Translations under genes and position numbers: made by a program | From: Diphasiastrum complanatum | Lineage: Eukaryota; Streptophyta; Lycopodiopsida; Lycopodiales; Lycopodiaceae | Assembly (NCBI GenBank): GCA_029204225.1 | Contig: CM055104.1 | Coordinates: 55,160,538 to 55,224,537 of the forward strand | Direction of reading: 5' to 3' | DNA: 64,000 nt | In this document: one piece after another, positions 11,501 through 22,277 of the stretch | Layout of the letters: every line of letters starts with the position of its first letter | How positions within the stretch are numbered: the first letter of the stretch is position 1 | The notes under the pieces: generated by a model | What the model was told of the DNA's origin: nothing | What the model saw: the letters and a program-made list of their open reading frames with translations, nothing else | Database searches by the model: none

Positions 11501-14500
11501 AGGCAAGTATACACCTTTCTGTCATGAATGTGGAACAAAAATTGTCCAGTACGCACCAGTAAATTATATATCAATCAGACCAACAAGGCCATTTGTAACA
11601 TCAAGTGGACCAGGAGCTTATCCTCCATTTACAAATGCACATGTGCTAGCAGTAACAAGGGCACAAAAGGGCAAGGAGAAAATGAAGGAAGATCTTCCAA
11701 GTCAATCTGTACCAAAACGATCAAATGCAGTACCGTTGTTAGCGCAGAATTATCATGATGGAAGAGTGGAGCAAAAAAGATGCCAAAAGGTAAAGGAATG
11801 GATCAAAGAGTTTCAAGATCTAGAGAAAACTCCAGTGGCACGTAAGACTAAAACATCAGAAAATCGACACAGACTCAGATAGTGAGTCAGATCTTCAACG
11901 AGTCAAATCGCATCAGAGGATCGAAGTTCAACCCAGAAGATCAAATCGATCCAGACAGCCGCTATCCATATTTATGGATGATCCAACCTACTAGTTTGTG
12001 CAAGAACCATGCACTGTATCGGAGGCAATGTCAACTCAAGATGTTGATCAATGGAAAGTCACAATGAACACAAAATTTGATTCTCAAATTGAAAATCAGA
12101 CATGGACTATAACAAAGCTGCCAAAGGATCGAAATCTAATTCCATGCAAATGGATATTTAAAGCGAAGTATGATGCTGAAGGAAAACTAAATCGAGCTAT
12201 GGCGTCGAAAGTCTATTCCTCTTCTTCGTGTGAATCAGAGAAAACACACTCCAATTCCTCTCACATGCAACAGTTGTGCAATCCTGTGAGAGAACTCAAA
12301 TTGCTAGAGTCTGCAATCTGGGAACGTCAATCCCATACTTGTCCCACCGTGAGACAGGCGCAACATGCCTAGGGGTAAGAATTTAGAAAATTGACAAGTA
12401 GAGTCTGAGTCAAGAGTCAAAACTTTTAACTAACTCTTTAGTAGTGAGGACTCAACTTCAAATGAGTTCTAATAGGTTAAGGTAGACTATTGCAATTTAC
12501 AAGTCACTATTTATAGTTTACCTGGTCTCAATCGTGCTGATGAAGAGCCGAACTCAAGAGTCTCACGTCTAAACACCACCAAGTCCGTGTATCACTCCAG
12601 CCATCTGAAATGATGCTGCATCCAAACCTACATAGGATTCCCATTTGAAAGTGAACACAATGAGTCATGACAAACAACTACTAGTTGAAACTTAGAACTT
12701 AGAACTTCAAGAATCAACTTTCAACTTACTACTTAGAAGTCAGAACATTCAACACAGCCATAGATGAATCATGATTCATGGTGAACAGTTACTGCTCAGT
12801 TAGATCGCAATTCACGAAGCATAAGTAATAAGTATATAGTACATACTAGACCCATGATCTCTTGATGGGGTCCAAGTCAACGTCTTGCTCTGCAACAAGC
12901 TCTCTCGGCCTGAGCTGCTCCATGCAACCAATGCTGGATACGACTCTCATCATGTCCCTCCATGCAAGAGTCCAAGGCATCAAACGATAAGTACAAACCA
13001 ATTGCATAATCCGTTGAGTCGAGAGTCAATTGTGTAACTTGTAACTTGTGACTTGCCAATGCGTCATGCTTCATGACTCATATATTCAAATTTTGATACA
13101 TCTATGACGAACCAAAATTTAGAGCGCTGAGTAGAGACATAGCCGGCGGTCGCATATGCCATACATAATACATGAGTCATGACACTACAATGTACGTAGA
13201 TGATAGTACAAATTAAAAAAAATGATCAAAAATTAAGAAAGATTCAAGAGTCAAGAATGCAGTTATGTACTTGGCCACGTGGAAGGGGAGGTCGCATAGG
13301 TAGAAACACCTCCGAACTGCAACTCGAGCTTGGTCCTTATTCCTGGTCTTATAGCGACCCACATAATAATCTGTGCCCCCAAGCTGTCTAGACCTACCAA
13401 GATGGTCAAGCATGCCAAGTGGACTGATCACCCACAGGTAAATGCCATGTGCCAATTGACGGGAATAGCAGGTAGAAGGACTCAAGGAGGGGGTGCCTAT
13501 GGTTGGGAGGTTCATTCTACACACCGGCTTCTAGGATTCACGAGCTTGGAGAGATTGGTTTGTGACAATCGGTATCAGAGCCTCGTTCTAGACAGAGAAA
13601 CGTCCGTTCTAGAGAGAGAAAGTGAGAAAAAGCTTGGTTTTTTACCATAACTTGGTCTATAGTGCTCAGATTTGAGGGAGATCTGTCTCAGATCATTTCT
13701 AGTGGGCAGTCGCTGTAGATCAGCAGGGATTCACGCTGCAAATCTCAGATTTCAGGAAGTTTCAAAGTCTTGGAGGGCGAGCACATTTTTTCTAAAGGTT
13801 TTTCGCTCATAACTCTCCGGAACCTTCTCAGGTCCTGATCAGATTTTGGGAGCATGTTCCTAGTATCCATAGCGATCCTATAGAGCCAGCATATGCCGGT
13901 TTTGGAGCAGATTTGCCTCTGTTTCACCAAAAAGTCAGTTTTCAAGCCAAAAAACAGGTCAGATTTTTGGATTGGGCGTAACTTCTCTGATTTTTCTCCG
14001 GTTTCTGCTGTTAAGGGTGCAGATTGGGCCTAGTAGGAGGGTGACCTACTGCCAATTGACGGTTCGTGAAAAGCTTTTGCCGTTTGGAAGAAATTCGACG
14101 TCAAACAACCCGCTTTTTTCCTGTTTTTTTTTTTTACTTTCAAGCGGATTTGGTGCCCAAAAAAAGTTTTTTACCGACTTTTGTACCAACGTAGGATGCA
14201 AGGGAAGTACTACCTGTCCTTGGCTTTGTGTTTTTTTCAAACTTTTATTACTTTCCAGTTGCCTTTTTCTCTTTCAGTTCTAAATTGTGAATAAATTTCC
14301 ACATTTCCCTTTCCTGAGTGTGTTTCAATAAGTGCAATTTCTAGCTTGATTTCGTGCTGTCTTTGTTTTTGATTCATAATGGAAGATGATAGAGTTGATA
14401 TTCTGCTTAGCCTTTCCCGTTGCTCTTCCATCACCACCACCCAGCCCTGTGCTTAGCCTTGATCGTAACCCACCTATAGTGGCTGCTAGTTCATCTGCTG

Positions 14501-17500
14501 ATGTTTCCTCTTCTGTCCAAGCTCTCATGGATAGTATGGAGAAGACCATCGCAAAGATGCGAGAGATGCTCTCCTCTGTAGTTGGTGGTTTTGCGTCTTC
14601 CTCGCAGCATGCTTCGCCTTATCCTTATCCATTTCGGTCTTCTGCGGTTTGTCCTGTGTTACCGCCACTCCACCCATAAGACAGAGATTTTAAGCTTACT
14701 CATTTCGCAGGAAATACTTCCCAGCGAACAATTGATGTTGTAAACCAGTGGTTGCATCAGTGGGAAGATTATTTTGATTTGAAGCGGGCCCCAACCGAGG
14801 AGGGTTGGCGAGTTTGCAAACCTGCTTACCATCTCACTGATTTTGCTGACAGGTGGTGGCGCAAGTTGTTGAAGTTTAATCAGGCTCCATCCACCTGGAT
14901 TGATTTCAAGAGGGCTTTTAGAGCTGAGTTCATTCCTCCACATGAGCATGTGTGCGTGACGGATGCTTGGTTTTTGCATCGTCAGAGGCAGTACATGGTG
15001 CAGGAATGTGCTGATAAGTACGTGAGACGCTTATCAAGATTCCAGAAGAGATTCCCGACTGGATCGTAGTCCACATGTTTATTTTTGGCCTTCGCGAAGA
15101 GCTGAGGCCTTCAGTTCTTAATGAAGGGTGCAAGACCTTGGAGGAGGCCGTTGCAACAGCCCTTAACTTCGAAGGTAACATGCATAACAAGGCTGAATCT
15201 GGAGTGGCAAGTGGGCCCCAGAAGAAGGGTTCGCGAGAGTTTGGCCAAGCTGGTCAGAAGAACTTATTGCAGAGGGATCCTATCCAGATGCAGCAGACTT
15301 TGAAGCGCATAGAGGCATCTCCTTTGGCTCATCAGGCTTACAACAAGTCTCCTCTCAGTACAGAACAAAAGGACAAGGCCAAGAAAGACAAATTATGCTT
15401 TTTCTGTCTTGACAAGCATCTTGTCAAAGATTGTCCTCGCCGCCCGGACATGAAGCTCCATGTTTTACAACAACGTCAAGATAAGGACAAGGATGAGGAG
15501 ATTTTGGAAGACTTATTAGTAAGCGACAATGAGTAGGCAGCCTGCATAGTTTTTCTTTCTTTTGCATGTATATAAAGTTTGGACATGAGGGTTTGTCTCA
15601 TGTTTTAAAAGGGGGGGAGACCATTTGTTGAGGGTCCTCTTGTTACCTGTATGCAAATAAAGAGAATGGAGATTCAGTATTTGTGGTTGTGTTATGTGAA
15701 TGTTGATTCCAATTTTGATTCTTATGTTGATAATAATTAGATAAGCACACTCACTAATAAACCACGAGAAGCTTCATCTACTTTTGCATCCCCTAGTGCA
15801 CATGCATTTTCTTTACACCCTAGATGTGGCCCAACAAGTGAGTTGGAGAAGTCCATCCGCACTCAGTTTAAACACGTACTAATTAGTATTATGCCAGAGG
15901 GATTGCCGCCTAGTCGAAACGTTGATCATCGTATTGAGCTCATTCCAGGGGCAAGTCCGGTATGTAGGACTCCTTATAGGATGAGTCTAACAGAGGAAGA
16001 GGAAATGTTGGAGGAGTATCTCAGCTGGGGTACATCCGTTCGAGTTATTCACCTTTCGCCTCTCCTATTTTACTTGTTAAGAAAAAGGATGTAGTTTCTA
16101 GATGTGTGTAGATTACAGGGGATTGAATAAGATCACTGTAAAGCACAGGTATCTAAAAAGTGGATACCATCAAATACGGATCCGAGATGAAGACGTCTAG
16201 AAGATGGCCTTCCGAACCCGTTTCGGTCATTATGAATTTTTGGTTATGCCATTTGGGTTAACCAATGCCCCAGCCACGTTCATGATGCTCATGACCGATG
16301 TCTTGCAAGACTATATGGGCAAGTTTGTCATCAATTTTATTGACGATATATTGATTTTTAGTAAAGCGGTCGAGGAGCATGAGGTTCATCTCAAGACCGT
16401 ATTGAACAAGTTACAAGCTTCTGTCTTGTTTGCGACCAAGCACCGTGAAGGAAGGTATGTAGTTGAGAAAACGGAAGAGTATTCGTGCCAGACGTGAAGG
16501 ATCTTCTTCGTAAGATACTTCATGAATGCCATGTTAGTCCCTCCGCAGGGCACCCTGGTATTGATAAGACTAGTGAGCTTTTAAGAAGGCATTATTTCTG
16601 GCCACGATTGCAGCGGGATGTAAGAGAGTACGTCCAGCGTTGCACGACTTGTCAGGTGAACAAGGCCGAGAGAGTAAGTCCTCCGGGCTTGCTACATCCA
16701 CTTGAGATACCTACAGGAAGGTGGGAAAGCATCTCTATGGAATTTATTGTTGGGCTACCCAAGACCCAGAATGGATTCAATTCCTCGGCACGGCTGCTCA
16801 CCAGAGGGCCTGAGGCCAAGTAAGGGCCAGTGACCGATGAGGACATTTGTCCCAAGTTGGGACCGGTGCGTCACGAGCAGTGACCCGGTGTGGGCGCCTG
16901 ACAAGTTGTCAGAGATGCGGTGTCTCTTGACCGTCGGGACCCTAGCCGTCAGTGACGAGATGCTAGCCGGCAAGTAGTCGGGGTGACCAAGAGGGTCGCA
17001 GGTCTTTGGCAGGGCACGAGGCATGCCAAGTGGACTTATCACCCACAGAGAAGGGGGTGCCTATGGTTGGGGGAGGTTCATTCTACACACCGGCTTCTAG
17101 GATTCACGAGCTTGGAGAGACTGGCTTGTGACAACTTGGTTGTGTGGCACCATAGACCTCTCATTGGTGCTACTTGGGAGACCGCGCACGCTTTGCATGC
17201 ATAGTACCCTTATTTTACCATCATGGACAATTTTTCCTTGAGGGGGGGTGATCCTCCTCACTTGCCTAGGTGTCAAGGTATTGCCAAGTGGCAAGCGTCA
17301 GCTGTGCATGGAGTATGCCATGTGTCGACGATAGGAGAAGTCAAGGTCAAGTGGGTGCTTGAGGGAGGAGGGCATGGGATCTTAAGAGGGAGAGCCTCTT
17401 GAGTATGCCTCACCTTTCTACTATGCAGCAGGTGGCTGGGAGGAGACTTAGCAGCAATGCTCTTATGTGTTTATGCTAGGATCTTGATATGTCCTTTCAG

Positions 17501-18479
17501 GACAAATCAATAGTGGATACTCGGTGCCGACTTTGTTGAGCTTTAAATATTTGGTTTATATAGCTTTGAAAGAGTCATACACAACTAGTGTTCTCCCATA
17601 GGGCTGCCCAAGTGGGACCTTGTCACATCAAGCTATAGGTACGTATATCTGGAAAAACGTTTCTTGCTCTTGTGGATCCATGCAACATTCATTCTTTTAT
17701 CGGCAAGCATATCCTTTGACAGGTTCACGCTGTTCCAATTGAGGCATCCCATGCATGGCGTTTGTGAAATTTCATACTCTTTAGAGAACCTACTTGCTAC
17801 TAGGCATTCAAAATCAAAATGGATATTTCACGGCACTGACAAACCTTTACAGCATTCTGATTGAGAGGTGTGATATGATTTCGGGTGCTAATTGGCTTGC
17901 TTCCCTAGGGGAAGTAACTTTGGATCTCACAGAACAACATATTTGTATGACTCGGGATGCCGACAAGCATGTTTTTCATGATAGATTAATATTGGGAATA
18001 TGAGCTTATCTCTAAAGGGTCATGTTGAAGCTGTATTATGAGGGGTTGAGTCCTTTGTAGGAAGCTCGTATTCAGCTCTTTGTAGAAGATGTGTTACTTC
18101 TCCTGGCGATGTTCTTCATACGATGTGCTTTGTATTAGATTGCTTATGATCATCATTAAAGATATATGACATTTAATGCGGAACTCTGGCTAGTATAGGG
18201 TCCTTTAGCCCACAGATTTGTTCTCATTTATCAGGTTTCTTGGATTAGGTCGTTCAGTATACAAAGAACCTGCTTTTACTTCAACACTTATTGCCAAACG
18301 TACAATGCTCTGTCATCACCAATCCGAACATAAATGCATCTCATGCATCTTTCTATTGGGTCTTCTTTGAATATGACCAGATATGCTTAAACCTTTAACT
18401 GCAAAACAAATCTGTCAGCTTGCTGTTAAATGTTTTCAAGCTTAAACACTTGTTTTTCTTTGTAGTTCAATTCTGAATG

Positions 18480-18524
<45 letters not shown>

Positions 18525-19871
18525 TTTTCAGTGGCCATGCAGCAGCTGGAGGGTGCATTGTTGCGCTTGCCCATGATTACAGATTGCTACGTTCCGATAG
18601 AGGCTTTGTTTTTTTAAATGAGGTGGTCCATCACCCCTTGCTGGAACAACTGAAGTATCTTCTTACTTCTCACAAAATGATTATGCTTGTGTGTTTGTTT
18701 CTACCTCCTGTAACGTCCTTTGACATTTTTTCAATTGTTATTTAATGCTGGTCAACATTGGAAAAAAATTTCAGGTGGAAATTGCAATTGTACCATCAGG
18801 AGGAGTACTCTCTTTGATTCACTCCAAATTGCCAAACCGAACTTACCAGAAAGCTTTACTCTCGGGGTAACTGTTTTTTAGCTGGATGCTACCATCTTAT
18901 GATGCTGCTGAAACGCAAATTGCATGAAGGCATACTCCTCAGCTATGCGATGTGTTTGTGGATTTGAAATAGACACAGGTACTCTGGTCAAGCTGCAGTC
19001 GAGGCAGGTCTGGTTGATGCTGCACTGCCAGATACAAGCTCCACTTTACAAGAGACGATTAAGAGAGGTAACTATTGTTGAGATGGAACTACCACAATCT
19101 AGCAAAGCAATCACTGTGTAGATGTAGTAAGGTGCACTATTTTTCACAGGAAGTTTGTGATTTGTTCAATGTAGGAGCATATTACATCATGTGATAAACA
19201 TAGGAGCATTATACCTGAGTTAATGACTAGCAAATTCATGAGTTTTTTGGCTCTTTTGCCATGACGTACAATGGCACAGAGCTATATCGCTAAGAGGAAA
19301 TAGGTCTTCAAGGATTTCAGGTTAGGAGGGTGAAACATCAAAAGTAGAGACGTTAGGCAGCTTTATTATGCAATGTTTTGGTTGCATGCTCTAAGTGCTT
19401 CTTTCTGTGAATCATTACAGCAAATGAGTTAGCTGCAAAGAAGTTGGATCGTAGCACGTATAAACTGTTAAAGGTGGTCATCTTGCTATGTCTTTGAATT
19501 ATCGTTAACGCTATTCAACATTACATGCATGGATACCTGATGTGGCAAAATGTGCACACAATATATAGATGTTATCGAGCTTTGCTAATTAATAAAAAAG
19601 TAGTGAGCATATACTGTCATATAATGTTCAATTCTCAAGGAGCATGCTGCTGTCTACAAAGTCAAACTGATGAATCGGTGTTAGTACTCTCATCATGCTT
19701 TGTTTAGAATGCATCCCCATTTGAGTGTCAAAGTCTACCTTTAACCACGAAACCTTTTGCATTTGCTATGGAGGGCCAATTTCTGTTTTTTCCATCTTAA
19801 TTTTGCAGGGAGAAATGTTCAAAGCAGAACTTGCCCAGCTCAATACTACAGATTTTGTAGCTAAACTTTGA
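8590..19871 (+). CDS. Peroxisomal enoyl-CoA delta-isomerase-like protein (crotonase superfamily), 5' exon(s) not found
   Basis: Seven exons with GT-AG borders and matching phases give 174 codons plus a stop: 8590-8652, 8892-8965, 18532-18622, 18775-18866, 18979-19067, 19421-19473 and 19809-19871. The translation has the family blocks in order: [42 protein letters not shown], a glutamate in FLNEVEI at the position of the crotonase catalytic Glu, SLIHSKLP, and [12 protein letters not shown]. It ends in AKL, a peroxisomal targeting signal of PTS1 type. Plant enzymes of this family shift the double bond of cis-3 or trans-3 enoyl-CoA for beta-oxidation of unsaturated fatty acids in peroxisomes. 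Family members are about 240 residues, so about 65 N-terminal residues are missing; their exon was not seen. The intron 8966-18531 is full of retrotransposon debris. Three or so residues after SKLP/LLSG are shorter than usual, so the exon edge at 18979 is the least certain. Confidence 0.85.
9547..11432 (-). mobile_element. Ty3/gypsy element remnant (RT end, integrase, chromodomain)
   Basis: The minus strand reads: the C-terminal part of RT and the start of RNase H ([18 protein letters not shown] and [15 protein letters not shown], 11432-10962); a degraded zinc-binding region (10877-10690); and an integrase core with [46 protein letters not shown] and [20 protein letters not shown] (10628-9999). 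A frame change follows, then a tail (10110-9883) and a chromodomain-like piece near 9800-9550. The integrase Asp, Asp and Glu positions are present in the readable core, but frameshifts and a deletion between RNase H and integrase leave it dead. It lies antisense inside the long intron of the isomerase-like gene. Confidence 0.85.
11440..11881 (+). mobile_element. Gypsy gag C-terminal fragment (knuckle and linker)
   Basis: A plus-strand frame reads [12 protein letters not shown], followed by a Pro-rich segment and [16 protein letters not shown], then [17 protein letters not shown]. The same order of motifs (KGMYTPFCRECG, then HVHVLVVTRPQKRKE) is found on the minus strand at 37459-38760. That identifies it as the knuckle-linker part of one gypsy gag family. 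No gag core or protease is attached. Confidence 0.6.
11860..12215 (+). mobile_element. Ty1/copia fragment: integrase-RT linker and start of RT
   Basis: The stretch reads a basic RRSNRSRQP linker and then [35 protein letters not shown] and [14 protein letters not shown]. These are the conserved opening blocks of copia-type reverse transcriptase. One stop lies near 11993, and the sequence leaves the family after about 12215. It is joined directly to a gypsy gag fragment, so this is a nested or recombined insertion. Confidence 0.75.
12216..13380. other. Non-coding stretch inside the long intron
   Basis: No protein domain or RNA gene was recognised. The region is rich in repeated short words such as GAGTC, CAAGAGTC and AACTTAGAACTT. 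Part of it may be the outer portion of the 5' LTR of the next gypsy element, whose left end I could not fix. Confidence 0.35.
13570..13582 (+). promoter_or_regulatory. Primer-binding site for initiator tRNA-Met
   Basis: CGGTATCAGAGCC follows the LTR end by two bases. It differs by one base from TGGTATCAGAGCC, the complement of the 3' end of plant initiator tRNA-Met, which primes minus-strand synthesis in many plant LTR retrotransposons. Confidence 0.75.
14386..15536 (+). pseudogene. Gypsy gag polyprotein, broken
   Basis: The first frame (14386-14679) encodes a Ser/Pro-rich leader ending at a stop. The second (14752-15069) encodes the retrotransposon gag core with [34 protein letters not shown] and [13 protein letters not shown], ending at a stop. 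The third (15075-15536) continues with [24 protein letters not shown], a basic region, and a shortened zinc knuckle, [13 protein letters not shown] (15396-15434), spaced CX2CX3HX4C rather than CX2CX4HX4C. Gag forms the nucleocapsid-like particle that packages element RNA. Two stops break the product. Confidence 0.8.
15840..16823 (+). pseudogene. Gypsy pol remnant (RT, then integrase start)
   Basis: The RT opening [17 protein letters not shown] is followed, through frameshifts and a missing section near 16150, by [23 protein letters not shown] and the polymerase motif FIDD (near 16340-16350). The sequence then jumps to the integrase zinc-binding domain ([15 protein letters not shown], then [20 protein letters not shown]) and the start of the core ([17 protein letters not shown]). 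It is cut at about 16785, where LTR sequence begins. RNase H and the integrase catalytic core are absent. Confidence 0.8.
17238..17640 (+). repeat. LTR fragment of a second gypsy family, with polypurine tract
   Basis: A purine run (CCTTGAGGGGGGG, about 17237-17249) precedes TGATCCTCC. The following 250 bp (a TGCCAAGTGGCAAGCGTC block, a CATGGAGTATGCCATGTGTCGACG block and a GGGTGCTTGAGG block) match in order the LTR seen on the minus strand at 29342-29900. It is therefore a 3' LTR or solo-LTR fragment of that family. The right end is approximate. Confidence 0.6.
17700..18150 (+). mobile_element. Gypsy protease-region fragment
   Basis: A plus-strand frame reads [20 protein letters not shown] and LGEVTLDL, the block just after the retropepsin active site in gypsy polyproteins. 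It resembles the GADWFVSLGDVTLNL block of the minus-strand element at 5376-7425. The flanks are degraded and the active-site DSG/DTG is not present. Confidence 0.6.
18482..18521. repeat. (AT)n microsatellite, about 40 bp
   Basis: An uninterrupted AT dinucleotide run ends about 10 bases before the splice acceptor of the GHAAAGG exon of the isomerase-like gene. Its place next to the pyrimidine tract means length changes could affect splice-site recognition; that is inference. Confidence 0.9.
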
Positions 19872-22277
19872 CCAGCAGCAAAGTTCGAGTTGGTATTTTC
19901 ATCCAAACACAAATATCTTATTTCAAAACCATGGTGGACGTGTTATCTCTTCTAAAATAAAAGGCCGATACAACTTGATGTAGGGGATCATTGTTGAAGT
20001 ATTTTTTTTTTAGATAGATCCCAATTGAGATTGAATGGGTCCTGAGTTCTGAGGCAATGGGCCATTCTTACATGAAACCCTTTTGTTAGGACAATGTGTA
20101 CTCTATAAAAGTTTCAAACAATAATTTGAAAATATTGTAATATGAATGAAGAGAAACATAATTTTGTCTCGACTTGTATCAAGTTGGAGGTTGTATCAAA
20201 CCTCGAATCTGAGACTTGCAAGTAGGCATTTTACTTGCTAAGCTACTTTGCTTGATCCCTATAGGTTAATACATAGATTTTTGCAAAGTTTAGCAAGGAG
20301 AAATCACTATCAACACTAATAACCTAATCGCAAGTTTTTATGTGCATGCAAGGAAAAATATAGAAAAGAGGGGGCTCCTTGACACTTCTTGAAGCATTTT
20401 GTATTAGTTTTTAGATCATTTACTTATTGAAGCTGAGTTTTGGTAATGTTTGACACTGATCAGAGGGAAGAACCGATCGATCTCACTTAATTACATGCAT
20501 AACAATAACCACTCTAGCATGAACTGTTAATTATGTGACTTTGATCACAATGACATCTGGCCATGCTTTTACATTTTTCTTTCCTGAACCAAACTTGACA
20601 AAAAATACCTAGTAGTCATTGGTCAATTTGGTCTAATCCTCTCACCATGATGCATGACTCTTTGACAGTTGTAAAATTTGATTATTTACCTAGGGTGGGT
20701 GAATGATAAGGATCTGTAAGATCTAAAATAACCAAGATTGCTTACATTCGTTTTCTCACTCAAATCTAATGACCTCAACCTTCTGTGCGTATGCTGATGT
20801 AACTAGTGTTACAAATTATTGACAATTGTCTATCTCCAAGTCAATTCATCTACTTGAAAATGAATCAAATGAGTTTCAAAACACCTCACTTGCATGCCAT
20901 TCTCAAGAAGTTGAAACGACATATATTTGAGACTCGCATTAGGTTTAAAGAATCACATCAAATTTTCTAAGACTTGCATTCCTTTTGGTAACTCACACAA
21001 GTATAACAAAGGGCAAGGCTAAAATTTCGTTGAGGCTTGAAATACAATAAAGGGAACTAAGTCCCACATAAAGATCTATGGACTCACGTTCTTCCTCCCT
21101 TGCATTAGCCTCTTTGAAAATCCTAGAAGCCATTTCAAACCAGCAGCAAGGTTGCCTGCCTAGCCACTCTCTTACCACCCATGTTATGCCTTGTCAAGTG
21201 AGATGACGGGCGCCCATGCATGTTGCTATATTGCAAATCTATTGTGAATATTGTGGTAGATGATAGTTCGTCTTTCCAACCGTAGCCTATTGACCGGATG
21301 CAAACAGGGCTGGGTGGTGTGCCACAAGGTTTATGGTCGGAAAGTAATAAAACAGTTGTTCAATTTTAAGGAACATCTATATGCAAGGAATCAGAGGTAC
21401 CTCCAAGATCAAATCGATTATAGCTCAATGTCAATTTTAGTAGTAGAATAATAACACAGGCTAAGCGGGACTACCCTATGAGTGCAACACTTGGGCATTG
21501 TCTACACAAACTCATTTTCTTCCAGTTATCCATTTAAGCGTGGTCAGCAATTAGCATTAAACCTCCAGAGAGCTACAAGCATTCATTCATGAAGAAAATG
21601 TGTGATACACCATACCTTCACATAAACCTCCAGAGAGCTACAAAAAATGTGTGATACACCATACCTTAACATTTTGGTATTACTCTCTATTACAATTTAA
21701 ATGCAATATGTTTGTACTACCATGTTCCACATAAAACCTACCAACTGACATCCAAAGAATGCATACACATCATACAACTGGAAGCAAAATAGATAGAATA
21801 AGTCGATTTTGGAAGAGGTCGATGAAGCCATTTGATAGTAATAGCCGAATTTCAAATACGTTCAGAAGTCTCCTGTTGACAAGAAGCACAGCCCATAAGT
21901 AGTATGATGCTACATTGCAGTCAATAAGAGGAAGCCTTTATCACAGACAGTAGGAAATGTACAATTCCATAGCTATAGATCAATGTTAAGACTAGAATAA
22001 ATCCCAACATTACAAGTAAGGCTTGCAATCTTCCAACTTTATGGAGTCCATCCACAAAGTCTTAAGACCATAAACTCCAACATGCATAGCATTTCTCAAC
22101 ATTGCTACTCAAGCGTGTGAAATAACTATGTACATGGACCAATTTCTCAACATTGCTACTCAAGCGTGTGAAATAACTATGTACTTACTACCTTCGTCAC
22201 TATCTAGCATCAACTTTTTTCAACAATATCCACAAAACTATATCACCAAAAGATAGGAGCAATTTCACTCTTTTTCC
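19872..22277. other. Spacer between convergent genes
   Basis: No gene was recognised between the 3' ends of the isomerase-like gene and the membrane-protein gene. Two local direct duplications are present. The block AAACCTCCAGAGAGCTACA with its TGTGATACACCATACCTT tail occurs at 21559-21620 and, shortened, at 21624-21668. A 51-bp unit starting ATTTCTCAACATTGCTAC occurs at 22091 and 22142. These look like replication-slippage duplications. Confidence 0.5.

Larger units (their letters stand above)
13381..17133 (+). mobile_element. Ty3/gypsy element with both LTR ends, internally deleted
   Basis: The LTR 3' end is present twice. The block running from GGGGGTGCCTATGGTTGG to CTTGTGACA ends at 13567 and again at 17133. 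Upstream the two copies share a GCATGCCAAGTGGACT-ATCACCCACAG word, but the second copy lacks about 60 bp between. The first is followed by a primer-binding site and gag; the second follows a truncated integrase. Pol has lost the rest of RT, RNase H and most of integrase. The left edge of each LTR is uncertain. The element lies in sense orientation inside the isomerase intron. Confidence 0.75.
8966..18531 (+). other. Giant intron of the isomerase-like gene, filled with retrotransposon remains
   Basis: The donor is TG|GTACTT after the PMPTFAAI block, and the acceptor is TTTTTCAG before GHAAAGG. Together they complete one codon in phase. The 9566-bp intron holds, in order, a minus-strand gypsy remnant, gypsy gag and copia RT fragments, a plus-strand gypsy element with both LTR ends, a second gypsy LTR, a gypsy protease fragment and an AT tract. 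The splice junction is read from sequence and family alignment, not from RNA. Confidence 0.75.

Noticed and set aside
11998-12372. 124-codon frame as a host gene
   Set aside because: Its first part is the conserved start of copia RT; the rest leaves the family and shows no domain.
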